From Panonychus citri (taxonomy: Eukaryota; Arthropoda; Arachnida; Trombidiformes; Tetranychidae): a stretch of DNA of 64,000 nt. The translations under genes and the position numbers were made by a program. Position 1 is the stretch's first letter. Every line of letters starts with the position of its first letter. The notes below the pieces were generated by a model. That model made no database searches, was not told the origin of the DNA, and saw only the letters and a program-made list of their open reading frames with translations. Shown in pieces: positions 26,301 through 38,100 of the stretch. The DNA is taken from positions 992,001-1,056,000 of the forward strand of contig NW_026515416.1 in the NCBI RefSeq assembly GCF_014898815.1. Direction: 5' to 3'.

Positions 26301-29300
26301 CCTCCCTTTCATTATCTTCCTTCCGCTCCCACTTTCTTCTTATACCCTTAACTTATCATCTTTCTCATGATCAGATGATATATTGAATAATGATGAGAAG
26401 AAAAAAAGAAAGGAAAAGATGATAAATATCATCAAGATTCAATGAGATCAACAGAAAGATGAAAAATATTTGATGACAGAAAAACGCTAACAATCAAGGT
26501 TTATCATCCTCATAATCACACACACCACTACCACCACCACCACTACCATCATCATCATCATCATCATCATCATCATGTATCTACATGATGATAGATGACA
26601 ATAGATGATGATTATTATTACAAAAGGTAAATATCGGTATTGAAAAAGTGAAAATATCAAACTAATTTGTTTACCTTTGCTCAACCATAACAATAACAAT
26701 TACATGTTTCAACTTAACCACAACAATTTGATTATTTGATTAACACAAACACACAAATACACAGGAAACCCGCCGACTTAATATCATACCCACCCCACTA
26801 CAAATCACCATTAGGACACCACACACACATATATATTAATATAGCGACAATACAATAATAATAATAATAATGATAAATGTGAGGTCGTCGTGCCAAAATT
26901 TTAGGACCCAAAGGTAACCAACAAAAAAAAACCTTCTGCTCAAATGTGACCATGTATATAAACCACAATCTTATTTACCTAAGGGGCTTTTAATACCTAC
27001 GGTAATTTATATATACATGGTGACCTTATGCTCGTTAACACGTTCAAGAGTTTGTATGGTAAATACAATCAATTATATGAATGAATTGCTATTGATTAGG
27101 CGGAGATTTACAATGGTTAAGCTAATGTGAACATGATAATCTATTGATAATGATGATTAACACTTTTAATCTTGTTATTAAAATCAATGGTTAGTTAATT
27201 GTGATTAGTTGTAAAAAAGTTTTTCGTACTTTTTGTTTGTTGAGAAAAACTTTTGATTCTTGTTGATTATTGTTGATCCTGATTCTGTTTGTTGTTGTTT
27301 TGTTTCATTAATGAATTTTTTTTTTGTTGGTAATTTAAGTTAGTTAGTTAATCATGTTAATTGTTTGGGCCACCTTGGGGATGTCTGTGCGTGCTTAATT
27401 TAGTTTAACAATTAAACAATAATGTTAGTGTGTGTGTGTTGGATGAAATCGTGAAAATGATCAACATTAAATTGTAGAGGAGTGAAAAGTAATGAAATTA
27501 ACAATTAACAATGAATCACAATTAAAAATTCATAATCTCCCGTAGGTATATTGTGTTTTAATTGTCTCTAATCATGATTAAAATTTTAAATTATTATTGG
27601 CACGGATTATGAGATTATAACAATTAGTACTTGGAGTTGATTGTTGTTAACGGGAAAAAGTTTTCTTCTTAATTTAATTAACTTTAATTAAAAATTTTGC
27701 TGCTTTTTTTTATAACAATTAACGATCGATAATATTTCTTGTTATTTAATCTAAATTGAGATTGATTGTTATCTTATCACTTTTTGACTGATTGTAGCAA
27801 TTAAGTAGCCTGATGATGATGATGATGATCAACAATCAACTAATCAATCAAATTGGTTAAGTTTTTTTTTCTCATTAACAGTTAATAATAAAAGTTTAAT
27901 GTGTCATCTTATTGGTAATTTAATTAACATTTATGATTATCTGATTGATTGTTGTGGTTAAATCATGTTGACCAATGTACTGGACAGTTAATTGTCATTT
28001 TTGTTTAATCATTTTGACATTGATTAATTGATTTTTACCTTGTTGTTATAATTTAGTTACTAGAAAATATTTGGCAAAAGCTTAATTGTGATTAGTAGTA
28101 TTATTAATAGTTAGTTAATTAACTTGGACAGTAAAGTTGAGGTTCATTGATGATTAACAATCAAAAACTTAACCATGTTGATTAAGTTTAAATTGTTTAC
28201 CAATCATTTTAATTGTAACAAAATGTTTCACTGATTAACGGTGAAAATAAAAATGTAAGTAAACAATTTAAGGATTTTTTTTTCTGCAATTTATTTACAA
28301 TTAGTCACAATCAACTGATTGTTTGACTATTACAATTAAAGGAGAAAAACAAAATTAAGATTAAGGTATAAAAATAGACACACAAAGGCATTTAAAACGG
28401 TAAATCTTGTGACGGAAAAGTGACCTCAGCCTGAACGTTAAGTCTACTGACCCTTAGGGGACATTTGAAATGGTCAAGGTCATAGTTCACCAGCATTTTG
28501 GTCAACCATTGGTCATCAGAAAAAAAACAACAAAGCAAAAAAAAAGTTAATTGTAAAAAGAAAGACAGAAATTAAGATTCTAATTGTGATTAAGATCATC
28601 AATTGATTTATTAGCTACACAAACTAAATTAAAGGGACAAGATTAACAACAATTTAAGAAAATGAATTCCCATTGAATGTTAATTAAATGTTGACCTTTA
28701 CCTGACATTGACCTCTTTTTGTAAGGGTCAATCCTTGAGACTGAATTTCCTTGTAAAAACCATAATTCACTGACCATTGAAATTTTATTAGTTTTAATTA
28801 ACAACAACAATCAGCACTTGATTGTTGTTTATAGGAATAAAAAATTGATCACAACAATTAACAACAATTTCCAGTCAATGATTTAACTTTGTTTCTTACA
28901 ATTTCTTAACCTTAAACTTGGATAACAATTAAGCTAATTGGTTGACTGGCAAACCAAATTAAGGTTCAATGGGAATCAATTGAAACATACAATTAAATTG
29001 TATTACTTTCATAAAGATATTAGATTAACAATTAGTTTTAATCACTGACTATTAATAAATTTTTAACTGGCCGATTGTTTTAATTGTATCAAGTTTCATA
29101 TATATAAATTTTATATTCACCATGAATATGAATAATAATTAGGATTGATGATTTAAATCATTTATGATTAATTACCAAACAATTTAGGTTGAGGTAATGA
29201 ACATATTTAACTAATTCAAATGATTAAAATCAAATCAATTGCAAGTTGATTAAACAAAAAATACAAATCATACAATTAATGATAATAAATATAATAATCT

Positions 29301-32300
29301 GATTCATTGACATGCAAACAACAATTTACAAACTAATAATAATTGTTAACTGATCACAATTTAATTTAACTGTTTCAATCAATCTATATAGAGATGATTA
29401 AATCAATCATGTCCAAATAATCAAAATCATGTGGTCGTTGTTGATAATTACAAAAGTTAATTGTTACATGATAATGATACAAATTGATATTGTCTTATGA
29501 AAAACATTTACAGAAATTAATTACTAGGTAAACATTAATTTTTTTAATCATATTATTCAAACAATTAACATGATCATGTTAATCATACAACACACAGAGT
29601 GAGCAAAAAAATTAAGCTAATCCTAATTACAGAGGCAAGATCAGGCAAACAATTAACTTTGATGTGTGTGTGTGTGTGTGATTTACTGTGATTAACGGAT
29701 TGTATGAATTTTAATCAAGCAACAAAAATTTACTTAGTATAAAAAATTAGTTGATTAACAGAAAAAAAGTTAACAACAATTAACCCCCTACACCTCCCAC
29801 TCCACCATCACCCTTATACCTGAGTGAGGGTGGGGAACAGGTAAACATCATCTTCATCTTCATCTTCATCATCATCAAATTGATTATGTACAGTCATGGC
29901 TGGAGTAAAATCTAAAAGCACTTTTTTTGCTGCAGAAAATGATGATAAGAAGATGAGGAAGATGAGGATGAGGATGGAGATGAGGATGGAGATTAGGATG
30001 AGGATGATATTTGCATCTTCCTTCAGGTTATGGGATTTGTTTTTTTTATGGGAAATGAAATTATCATTAACCACCCACAAGTTGATTACCTTTAATCATC
30101 ATTACGATTATCATCTAATTGTTGAAAAAAGTTTTCTCTTTCACTTCAAATGATATTATTTATTTATCTTGCAGGTTAATTGTTCCTGTTTAGTTAATTG
30201 TTGTATATGAAAACATCATTATTATTATTATTATTGTTCTTGTTGTTGTTGTTGATTGTGTGAGTTTGCATTTTGATTATTTCATTTAACTTTTGATTGT
30301 TGATACTTTCCGATCATCAAGTTTGTCAATTACTGTCAATGATTTAATCAATAATGATTACATGTTGATTGTAAATTTATCAGGTCATAACTTTGATTCA
30401 ATTTACCCTCTTATGATTTATCATCTCTGATGATGATGATGATGATGATAAAAACAACATTGTCATGATTATCGGGAATTGAATAACAATTAATTAACTA
30501 ATTGTTAACTTAATTCACATAATTAAGTCTCCTCTATCTTCATTATATCAATGATCAATTTTTATTTTCTTTTGATAATTTTTCATTTTTACAATTACAA
30601 AGTAATTAAAAATTCAACCTTCAATTAACCTTTAATTAATGTCATCATCATCATCAACAGCAAAACAAAATCATCATCATCATTCACAATCAGCAAACAA
30701 TTAACCAATAACACTTAAACTTAAAGGCAAACAATTAACACTATACAAAAGTAATCAAATCGGTAAAAAAGATAATGAAACAACAATTAACAAAGTAAAT
30801 TAAATTACATTGATCAATATGATAATTTATATATAATATATAAAACTGACCCTTATCAATAAAGTTAATAGTAAATGAAATGGTCAATTGACTTTTAATT
30901 GTTAACAATTAATCAAGTGATTATAATCACTGATTAATGATTAATGATATTACATCAATAATATATCAATGATGAAGTTATATTATCACTAAATGAACTT
31001 GTTAATTGTCAATAATAAGCCGGCTAATTAACATTTATGAACCTTAATTTGAAGGATGATTAGTTGATTGTGGTCAGTGATTATTGATAATGAGAAGAAA
31101 AGTTAATCAGCTGATTAATTATCAATTTACCTGATATCTATTGAGTATTTTTGATACACATCCATGGGAGACCCTTAATTGTCGGGATATAACACAAGGT
31201 CGGACACCGGCGGCCGCGAGTTCAACAATTTTCAAGCGTACATGATTAGGTAAAGGTCGCCCATTGATGAAAACACCTCCAAGTTGATTCACTCTTCCTT
31301 GACCTTCCACCGGTGGGTAAAATTAAAGGTCATCAACAGTAAGTGAGTATATTTATGTGTTGTTGTTGTTGTTGTTGTTGTTGTTTGTGTGTGGGAAGGT
31401 CAATAAAGGTCAACAATGGTAACGCCAAGAGAAGTAGAAAAAGAAAAATTTTCAAAGGAAAGAAAAAATTAATAATCGTGATTTAGTTAACATTCATTAG
31501 TTAATTTTGTTGTTCGTTAATTATAATTAGATAGACAGGTAACTGTGTGTGTGTGTGTGTAAGTGAGGAGGAGGAGGAGGAAGGGGAGGTTGGCCTGAGA
31601 TCGTGAATTTTAAGCAGTTTGTATCTATGGATCAATTGGACGACCTTTCATTGACCGTAAGAGGAAGAGGTCAGTATACTGAGAGAGAATGTGTGTGAGT
31701 GATGGTCAAGAGTTTTTATATTTTTCTTTACTTTTTTTTTCGTTCTCTAGAGTAACAAATTGTTTCTTTTTCGCTTAAATTATTGTGAGTACAATTTTCT
31801 TATCAATGAACTAATCATGTTGACGACAACGACCAACAGATATTGGCCTTTGGTCATTTTCTGTGGTAAATGTTGATTTTCACTTCAACTAATAACTGTT
31901 GACCTTTTCTTAGGATTATAAGGATGAGGATGATCAAAAAAAGGATATCATCATTTACGTTATCACCTCTAATCATCCTCATAATCTTAATACCTCTTCA
32001 TCTTTGTCAGCTGATGATTGACAGTTGAAAACATTTTCCTCTAAATCTCTTAATCAGTTGGGACATTTATCTGTCAAGTAACAATTTAATTTGATCGTTG
32101 ACATGTTTATACACTGACAATGGTCAAGAACGAAGTTAATTTTTTTTTTCTTTTTCATAATCTAACCTATTGGATTGATAATCGATACTTTTATTATTGG
32201 ACAAATGGTGAATATTGATTGTGATTGGTCAAGAGAAACGGTCAAGCTCACCTTGAAAAGGGTAACCGGTCAAAAAGGGTCGTATACTGAGTGGACTTGT

Positions 32301-32309
32301 GGCTGACAT
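9790..32309 (-). CDS. gsb: Pax3/7 transcription factor, gooseberry / gooseberry-neuro type
   Basis: Nuclear DNA-binding factor of the Pax3/7 (paired, gooseberry) class, known in arthropods for segmentation and neural patterning. Seven coding exons: 32309-32252, 31303-31131, 24100-about 23725, 20281-20088, 11335-11155, 10582-10428 and 9972-9790; all phases close, giving about 439 aa. Exon 1 encodes a 19-residue head ending GYPFQ, as in gooseberry proteins. Exons 2-3 encode the complete paired domain ([43 protein letters not shown]). Octapeptide HSIAGILG lies at 23746-23723. Exons 4-5 encode the homeodomain with Ser50 ([13 protein letters not shown]), split by an intron between residues 46 and 47. 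Octapeptide and S50 exclude Pax4/6 and Pax2/5/8. The 3' end of exon 3 is uncertain because of many G|GT sites in glycine codons. gsb versus gsb-n cannot be separated here. Confidence 0.93.
9973..10427 (-). other. Pax3/7 intron 6
   Basis: A 455-bp intron. The TC run serves as the polypyrimidine tract at its 3' end; otherwise nothing recognised. Confidence 0.7.
10428..10582 (-). CDS. gsb: Pax3/7 exon 6 (Ser/Thr-rich C-terminal region)
   Basis: Acceptor TTTTTTAG at 10583, donor ACACAG|GTGAGT. Phase 1 in and phase 0 out agree with neighbours. The coded region is Ser/Thr-rich with no named domain. Confidence 0.8.
10583..11154 (-). other. Pax3/7 intron 5
   Basis: A 572-bp AT-rich intron with nothing recognised apart from a CAGATGTCGCTGTTG word near 10691, resembling AGATGGCG words elsewhere in the window. 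Confidence 0.7.
11155..11335 (-). CDS. gsb: Pax3/7 exon 5 (homeodomain recognition helix)
   Basis: Acceptor TACAG then [13 protein letters not shown] with Ser at homeodomain position 50, followed by a Ser/Pro/Tyr-rich activation-like segment. Donor CTTG|GTTAGT, phase 1. Confidence 0.93.
11336..20087 (-). other. Pax3/7 intron 4 (8.75 kb)
   Basis: No coding exon recognised. Rich in GAT/GA microsatellites and in CAGGTAA/TTACCTG words on both strands. Candidate location of cis-regulatory elements for the Pax gene. Confidence 0.75.
18707..18740. repeat. (GA)n microsatellite
   Basis: GA run of about 17 units in Pax intron 4. Confidence 0.9.
20088..20281 (-). CDS. gsb: Pax3/7 exon 4 (homeodomain residues 1-46)
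   Basis: Acceptor CCCTTCAG at 20282, donor GTTCAG|GTAATT. An acidic linker ([11 protein letters not shown]) precedes [19 protein letters not shown], homeodomain helices 1 and 2 and the beginning of helix 3 (EARVQ). Intron position 46/47 is the classic homeobox intron. Confidence 0.93.
22404..22438. repeat. Perfect 16-bp inverted repeat, 3-nt loop
   Basis: Arms TAATCCTAATCATCAT and ATGATGATTAGGATTA flank CAG. Each arm begins or ends with TAATCC, the core site of K50 (Bicoid/Otx/Pitx-type) homeodomains. Lies within Pax intron 3. Confidence 0.85.
23271..23302. repeat. (GA)n microsatellite
   Basis: GA run of about 16 units, just 3' of the open frame of Pax exon 3. Confidence 0.9.
23725..24100 (-). 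CDS. gsb: Pax3/7 exon 3 (C-terminal paired subdomain, Gly tract, octapeptide)
   Basis: Acceptor CCACCAG at 24101 is followed by [15 protein letters not shown]. The RED subdomain ends RLLRDG. Then come an 18-residue polyglycine run (23816-23869) and the octapeptide HSIAGILG. I place the donor after the octapeptide (CTTG|GTGG) because it gives the needed phase 1 and the usual short linker; the frame stays open to 23519, so a longer Gly-rich linker is possible. Confidence 0.75.
23816..23869 (-). repeat. Polyglycine (GGN)18 tract in Pax3/7 exon 3
   Basis: Eighteen consecutive Gly codons of mixed third base (GGT, GGC, GGA), located between the paired domain and the octapeptide. It is the most GC-rich stretch of the window; the mixed codons suggest an old tract. 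Confidence 0.9.
26949..27021. repeat. 73-nt hairpin-forming segment
   Basis: Perfect 12-bp arms ACCATGTATATA and TATATACATGGT at the ends, with a further TTACC/GGTAA pairing inside. Could fold as a pre-miRNA-sized stem-loop; no function shown. Confidence 0.6.
28421..28775. promoter_or_regulatory. Two dense GGTCA/TGACC clusters in Pax3/7 intron 2
   Basis: Sites start at 28421, 28448, 28472, 28479, 28500 and 28511 (six in 95 bp), then 28692, 28709, 28726 and 28771. TCAAGGTCA at 28474-28482 matches the extended monomer site of FTZ-F1/ERR-type receptors. An enhancer role is inference. Confidence 0.5.
31131..31303 (-). CDS. gsb: Pax3/7 exon 2 (N-terminal paired subdomain)
   Basis: The exon runs from acceptor GGAAG (31305-31304) to donor ATCAG|GTAAAT. 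It encodes the PAI subdomain, ending KILNRYQ. A stop in frame upstream rules out a start within this exon. Confidence 0.92.
31328..32272. promoter_or_regulatory. Cluster of 12 GGTCA/TGACC half-sites in Pax3/7 intron 1
   Basis: GGTCA or its complement starts at 31328, 31398, 31408, 31652, 31669, 31704, 31852, 31900, 32122, 32227, 32240 and 32268. About one would be expected in this length at this base composition. AGGTCA-type half-sites bind nuclear receptors in many animals; regulatory use here is inference. Confidence 0.5.
31358..31384. repeat. (GTT)n trinucleotide repeat
   Basis: Run of GTT units immediately 5' of Pax exon 2, in intron 1. Confidence 0.85.
32252..32309 (-). CDS. gsb: Pax3/7 exon 1 (start codon, gooseberry-type N-terminus)
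   Basis: Fifty-eight nt. ATG at 32309, then 19 codons ending LTGYPFQ and one base, with donor CAAG|GTGAGC. Joining to exon 2 restores the Gly of GQGRVNQ. The GYPFQ-GQGRVNQ junction matches what is known of gooseberry-type N-termini, which is why I trust so short an exon. Confidence 0.85.
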
Positions 32310-33231
32310 ATTCCCAAAATCATTTAATGACATTTATAATTACACTAATTAGAATGAACAATTATCACAATTGAAAGAAGCGCAAAAAAAAACAATATAA
32401 ACACAAGAAACCACAGCGGAGAAACAATTAAAATAAATTGTTTGAAACTATTGGAAAACCAATAACATGTGAACAAAATTGAGCACAATTTGTTGATTGT
32501 AATCAAATTATTTAAGTTTTTCTTGTTCTTACAATTAATTGGAGAGTTAGAAAAACAGAAACAATGAAATATTATATTGAAGAGACAACAATTAATAGTT
32601 TTTCAATTATCATTAATCACTTAATAGAATCACAGTTAAATTTGATTGAGAGGAAATTAATTATTGATGAAGATAAACTAATTGGTTGAATTAAGTTGAT
32701 CAGATGGAGATAATTAATAATAATATGGTTTATAAGATGAACATGAAGATGATATTGATAATGGTGATGACGATGATGATGATGAATATGAGGATGAGGA
32801 TGATTAAAGATGGATTGGAGTGATAGAAAAACAAACAACGATTGATTAACTTGGGAGATTAAAGTTTAATCAAATTAAATTGTGTAAAATTAACTTGATG
32901 ATGTTGATCAATTGAATGTTAACCTATTCTGTGAAGTGAATTTTTCTCAACTGGATTGAAACTTATTCAACCTTCTTGATTGTGATTGGATGTCGGGTCG
33001 ACGGTGGGGTGGGTTTTGAGGAGGAAGGTGGGTAATACTAGCTAATAGGAGTGCCATCAGAGTAGAGAGCAGGAAGATAAATGGAAGATGATAAAAGAAA
33101 GAGAAGAAAGAGAGAAAGAGAGTGAGAGAGATACAAGAACCACTCCTACCCGAAGTTACTGTTGATTGTAGCATGAGAGAAATGTTCAATCATGTTAATT
33201 ATTCATCTTCTTGATTGTAATTAACATGATT

Positions 33232-33233
<2 letters not shown>

Positions 33234-33278
<45 letters not shown>
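33234..33278. repeat. (AG)n microsatellite
   Basis: The longest GA run in the window (about 22 units), about 0.9-1.0 kb upstream of the Pax3/7 ATG. GA repeats in arthropod promoters can bind GAGA-type factors; not shown here. Confidence 0.9.
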
Positions 33279-33280
<2 letters not shown>

Positions 33281-34528
33281 ATGTATGTGTATATATATAG
33301 AAAAGAAGAGGGGAAAAGTTAATTGTTGTGAATTGTTGATCAACAATTAACCGAATAAGATTTTGATTCGTATTAGTGATTTACTTTAATCATCGTTATC
33401 ATTGTGATTCTTTGTGGGTCTTTCAATACTTTTGATTGTGAGGACAATTTAGTAATCGTGGGAGGTAATTAGTTAATTATATAAATTATATTCTCTCTAT
33501 TTATAATTAGTATCATTAGAATATCATTGATTTAATTGATCTGAATACTTAATTGTTGATTGGATTATATTATTAGTTAATTGTTGATAATATTTTTCTG
33601 TTTTATGATCTCACAAGCATTTTAATTGTCACTTTGATTGCTCTTTAATTATGATCGTCAGTGAGTTTTTTTTTGTTATTTCTCTCTTGATTGTTGTATT
33701 TAAGGTTAATTGTAATAGTAATCAAATCAAATGATTAAAATAAATTATTATCAACATTATTTACCTTGTTTCCTGTTTCCGGTTAACTTTACCTGTTGCT
33801 GTTGTTATTGGTAAAGGTAAGAAATGATTAGTGATTAAATTTTTAAACTCTAAACTGATTTAACTAATTAATTCAATCTCAATTCTCAACAATTAACATG
33901 ATTTAAAAGTAATTGAATCTTTATGAATGATTAAAGTTGATTGTTGACCACAAATCATGAATATGATTAGTAAATTTAGTTTTTTTTTGCTCCAACAATT
34001 TAACTAATCACACCTAAAGAAGGTTAATTTTAAAGTTTATCATCAGTTGATTACTTCCTTAAAATAGTGACAATTAAGGTGTTCATTTTTTTACACTTAA
34101 ATCAATTGACAATTTAAATTGATAATTAACACTCATACACAATTAACAATGATAATTATATTCTGATATTAATATTAATTGTTATGATTTTTATTTCCTC
34201 ATCATTTGTTGATAATAATTCATCCCAATGGTCAATAGGAATTGAACTTTTCTAGTCAACAATTAACTTTAATTGTATATTTTATGATTACAAATTTAAA
34301 AGTAATTAAAGTTAATCATTTGAAATTGATTTGAATTTGAATATCGTTCTGATGATGATGATAATTAAGATGATTAAGAAAATTAAGATGAGAGAATTTT
34401 TTTTGTCTCGAATTTTTTTTTTCTCATCAATTAGATTCACTCAATTACAGATACAAATTCAATGTCATTCCCGTTCATAAATTGATGATACATGTAATCA
34501 TCATGGATAGAAAGGGTTTATCATCCTT

Positions 34529-34560
<32 letters not shown>

Positions 34561-35141
34561 TATAACAACAATATCACATAGTGAGTGATGAAATCAATTA
34601 GTGATTAAGATTAGTTACCAAGAAAATGGTAAATGAATTGATAGTAAGAGTAACAAAAGAGGAGGAGGTTGAAGGTGTAAAAGTGATGAGGATGATTATG
34701 ATTATGATGATAAATATGAAGATGAGGATGAGGATGATTAGAGAGCGTAAGTAAATTGGTTTACAATTAGATAATAAGATAACAATAATCAGTTGTAAAT
34801 GAGCATGTTTAGAGTGTACAGAAAACTGTGAAAATCAAAATTATTCCGGAGCAGAAAAAAAAGAGAGCGTAGATGATGAGGATGAAGATGGAAAGAGATG
34901 ATAATGATGATGATGGTGATGATAAAGGAAGAAAAGTACAGTGGTGAAAAAAAGAGAGGCTATTATTTGGCTATTTACATGGGTTTATCCATGGATATTA
35001 AATAAGGTATTAAGGATAAGGTAAATAATAGTAATAGTTTCAATCTTCAATAGCGACTCAATTGGTTGATTGATTCGTTAGAGAAAAAAAAATGAATAAT
35101 CAATGGAACTCACATCGAATATGATTTATCATTAACTTCAG

Positions 35142-35184
35142 GCCGATTCTGAGATTGAGATTAAGGTCAGTTCTAAGAATCGGC
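35142..35184. repeat. 9-bp perfect inverted repeat, 25-nt spacer
   Basis: GCCGATTCT at 35142-35150 and AGAATCGGC at 35176-35184; unusually GC-rich for this neighbourhood. Confidence 0.7.
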
Positions 35185-38100
35185 TTCGATATTGCCATTC
35201 ATCGTCACAAATGACCTCGTTTTCCATGGAGATGGAGATACCTGGAGATAATTTTATCTTCAACCTCTCGATTTTATTGTTGTTTATTTTTTTTCCTCAT
35301 CTCTGTCATCGTTTTTATCATCAGTTAGTTGAGATACTTTTGAATTAATTTGAATCAATTCGGAAGGAATTAAGCAAAACATTTACTTCAAGTATCGGAT
35401 AGAATCGGTTAAAGTTTCAAACTGTTCAAAAAGTTATCGATCTTAATATCTGATAATCATCGTTGTTTTTTTTATGATTTTGTTTTCCCATTTTAATTGA
35501 ATTAAATGATTTCAATTGATGTGGATATGAGTTTATCGGATTAGCTTAATCTTCACTAATCATTTAGTATATCATGTTAATAGGATGATGATAATGATTA
35601 GTATTGATTAAGATACAAAATGGTTTTGAAGGTGAAGTCCAGTCAAGAGTGAATTCAATTTACACTTGATAACAATAGAGCATCTTTTGTGGTCTCTCTC
35701 TCTCAAGAAGATGATGATGAAGATGATAAAATATAATCTCTCTATCATCTTGCCACGAAAATTGTTAAATTACTTTTCTTTTTTTTATTTTCTTCTTCTT
35801 CTATGTTGTTATTGTTATTAGACAATCACGAATATGAACAGGTAAGGATGCTGATGATGATCGTTGGTTATCACGTTGAGATGATGAGGATGAAGATGAA
35901 GATGAAGATGAAGATGAAGGTTGAAAAAAAAGACAGAGGAAGACAGATATTGATGATGATAAAAATGTCCTGCAGTGAGATACTATTATTATCATTGTTA
36001 CCTGGATTCTCACAAGATGTAGGGAGATGATGATGATGATTAGTCTTTTATCATCTCTCAAAGGGATGATGATGATAATCATCATTGATTTTGATCATTA
36101 ATTAAAAAAAAATATTTCCTTTTAATTGTAGTTTACAAATTGTTTGTTCAGTTGTTGTTAATATTACATAGTTTTTATATAGAGACTTTTTTGTATTAAT
36201 ATAACTCATATTGATTGTTAATTGTTGTGATCAATTTGATTCACTTTATCTTAATCATGGTTCATCAGTTTATCATCATTAATTGATTCACATTGAGGAT
36301 TGAGGATTAATCTTTGATTCCTTAGCATCAAGTTAATTGTTATTATTGGTTTACCTGTAAATTTTGATAAACTTTAATCATCTTGATAGTTTGATGTTGT
36401 ATTTGTAACAATTTAATTTACCTTTTCTTGTTAATATTGTTATTGATGATTACAATTGATATTCAATTAAACTTTTCATCTCATCAGTCTTGATCACAAT
36501 TGATTGTTGTTATTGTTGTTATTTTATTGATAGTTAATTAAATGATTATTATCACACTTGATCAATTGAAATGGTCCACTGATTAGTTAATTGATTTTTA
36601 CAGGTTCTTGATATTGAGAAAACTTTTTTTTTCCAATCATAATGAATTACCAATGGTCACTACTAATTGTCAAAGTTAATTGTTGATAAATCAACATTTT
36701 CTAATAAATATATTAGATTACAATTGAAAATTGATTAACTTTGCAACTTGAAATTTAATTTAACTCATTTGATGACCAGTTAATTAGTTAATTATGACAA
36801 TTTGATGATATTTATTGAATCTTTTTAATGTCAAACAAAAAGATTAAACAAATTTGATTCAATTTTCAACAATTAACATGGTTACAATCAATAATCATAG
36901 AGACAATTTGATTATTTAACCAATTACTTTAGCAAGTTGATTAAGTGTTAAATCAGTTTGGTAATTGAAATGATAGCAAAAGTCAACAATCAAATTTAAT
37001 TGTGACTTGGTTATTATTATGATAATTTCAACGGATTTTTAATATGTTTAAATGAGTTTCATTTGATTAACCAAATTAACAGTTAATCTATCCATGTTAA
37101 TCCATGTTGATTATGATTAAAATTTAATTTGATTCAATTTTCTTGGTTTCAATCAATGCTTTTAAATCCCAAATACAAACAAGTTTAAAGTTAATTGTTA
37201 ATCTTGTTCATGGTTTGATTTCAAGCTTATCACTCAATATATAAGACAATTTGATTGTAATAATCAAGTGAAATTACAAAATTTAAGATTTGACGATTAA
37301 ACAACAAGTGATTTAACATGATTAAGGATGATTATCAGTGTTAATTGTTGCTGTTAACAATAAGGATTAATATAAATACCCAGAGGAATACTGAAACAAT
37401 CAGATAAATTTGAAAAAAAAAAGTTCTGAACAATTTTGATTTTCAATTTTTGTTGAGTAAAAAAAGTTGTTGATGGAAATGACATTTAATCAACAATTTA
37501 ACATGTAAATTTATAAATCAAATCAATTGTGAAGCCAGTGGGTGGTGTTAAATCAATTAAACAATATAATATATATTTATGATAACAATATGATTAGTTG
37601 ATTGTAATCAACTGTTATCATTTCAATATCAATGTATAACCAATCAACTTGATCACTCTGAGTGTGGCCTGGGTTTTAATACAATAACAACAAAGGCTCC
37701 GGAGGTTGAGGTCAAGACTCACCCAAGTTGGACCACAGTGGCTACTATTTTGTTTATATATATTAAAAAAAAAAGGTGAGAAAGATTCATTATCATCATC
37801 ATCATCTTTATCTTCATCTTCATAGACATGACAAGCTCTATTGCTTAAGAGATGATGATGATGATGCTGTAAGTGGAAAAATGGGTTTACCTTGATGAGT
37901 ATTAACAGGAAAGTTTTAACAGCAAAAGCGTGAAAATTGTTCACCTATGTAATGAAAATGAAATGTTGTGATGATGAGCAAGATGATGATCATCCTCATC
38001 TCATCTTGGCGTGTTTTCTAATACCAGCTATCATCCTCATCCACTTGATTGGCGTTATATAAGATTCTGTTTTGTTTGCTCCTTGCAAATGAGATGAAGA

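Larger units (their letters stand above)
24101..31130 (-). other. Pax3/7 intron 2 (7.0 kb)
   Basis: Separates the two halves of the paired domain. No exon recognised. It holds a hairpin-forming segment at 26949-27021 and two GGTCA half-site clusters at 28421-28515 and 28692-28775. Confidence 0.75.

Noticed and set aside
35801..36085. Overlapping ORFs on both strands
   Set aside because: Both are dominated by GAT/ATC repeat translation (Met/Lys/Asp or Ser/Ile runs), with no domain.
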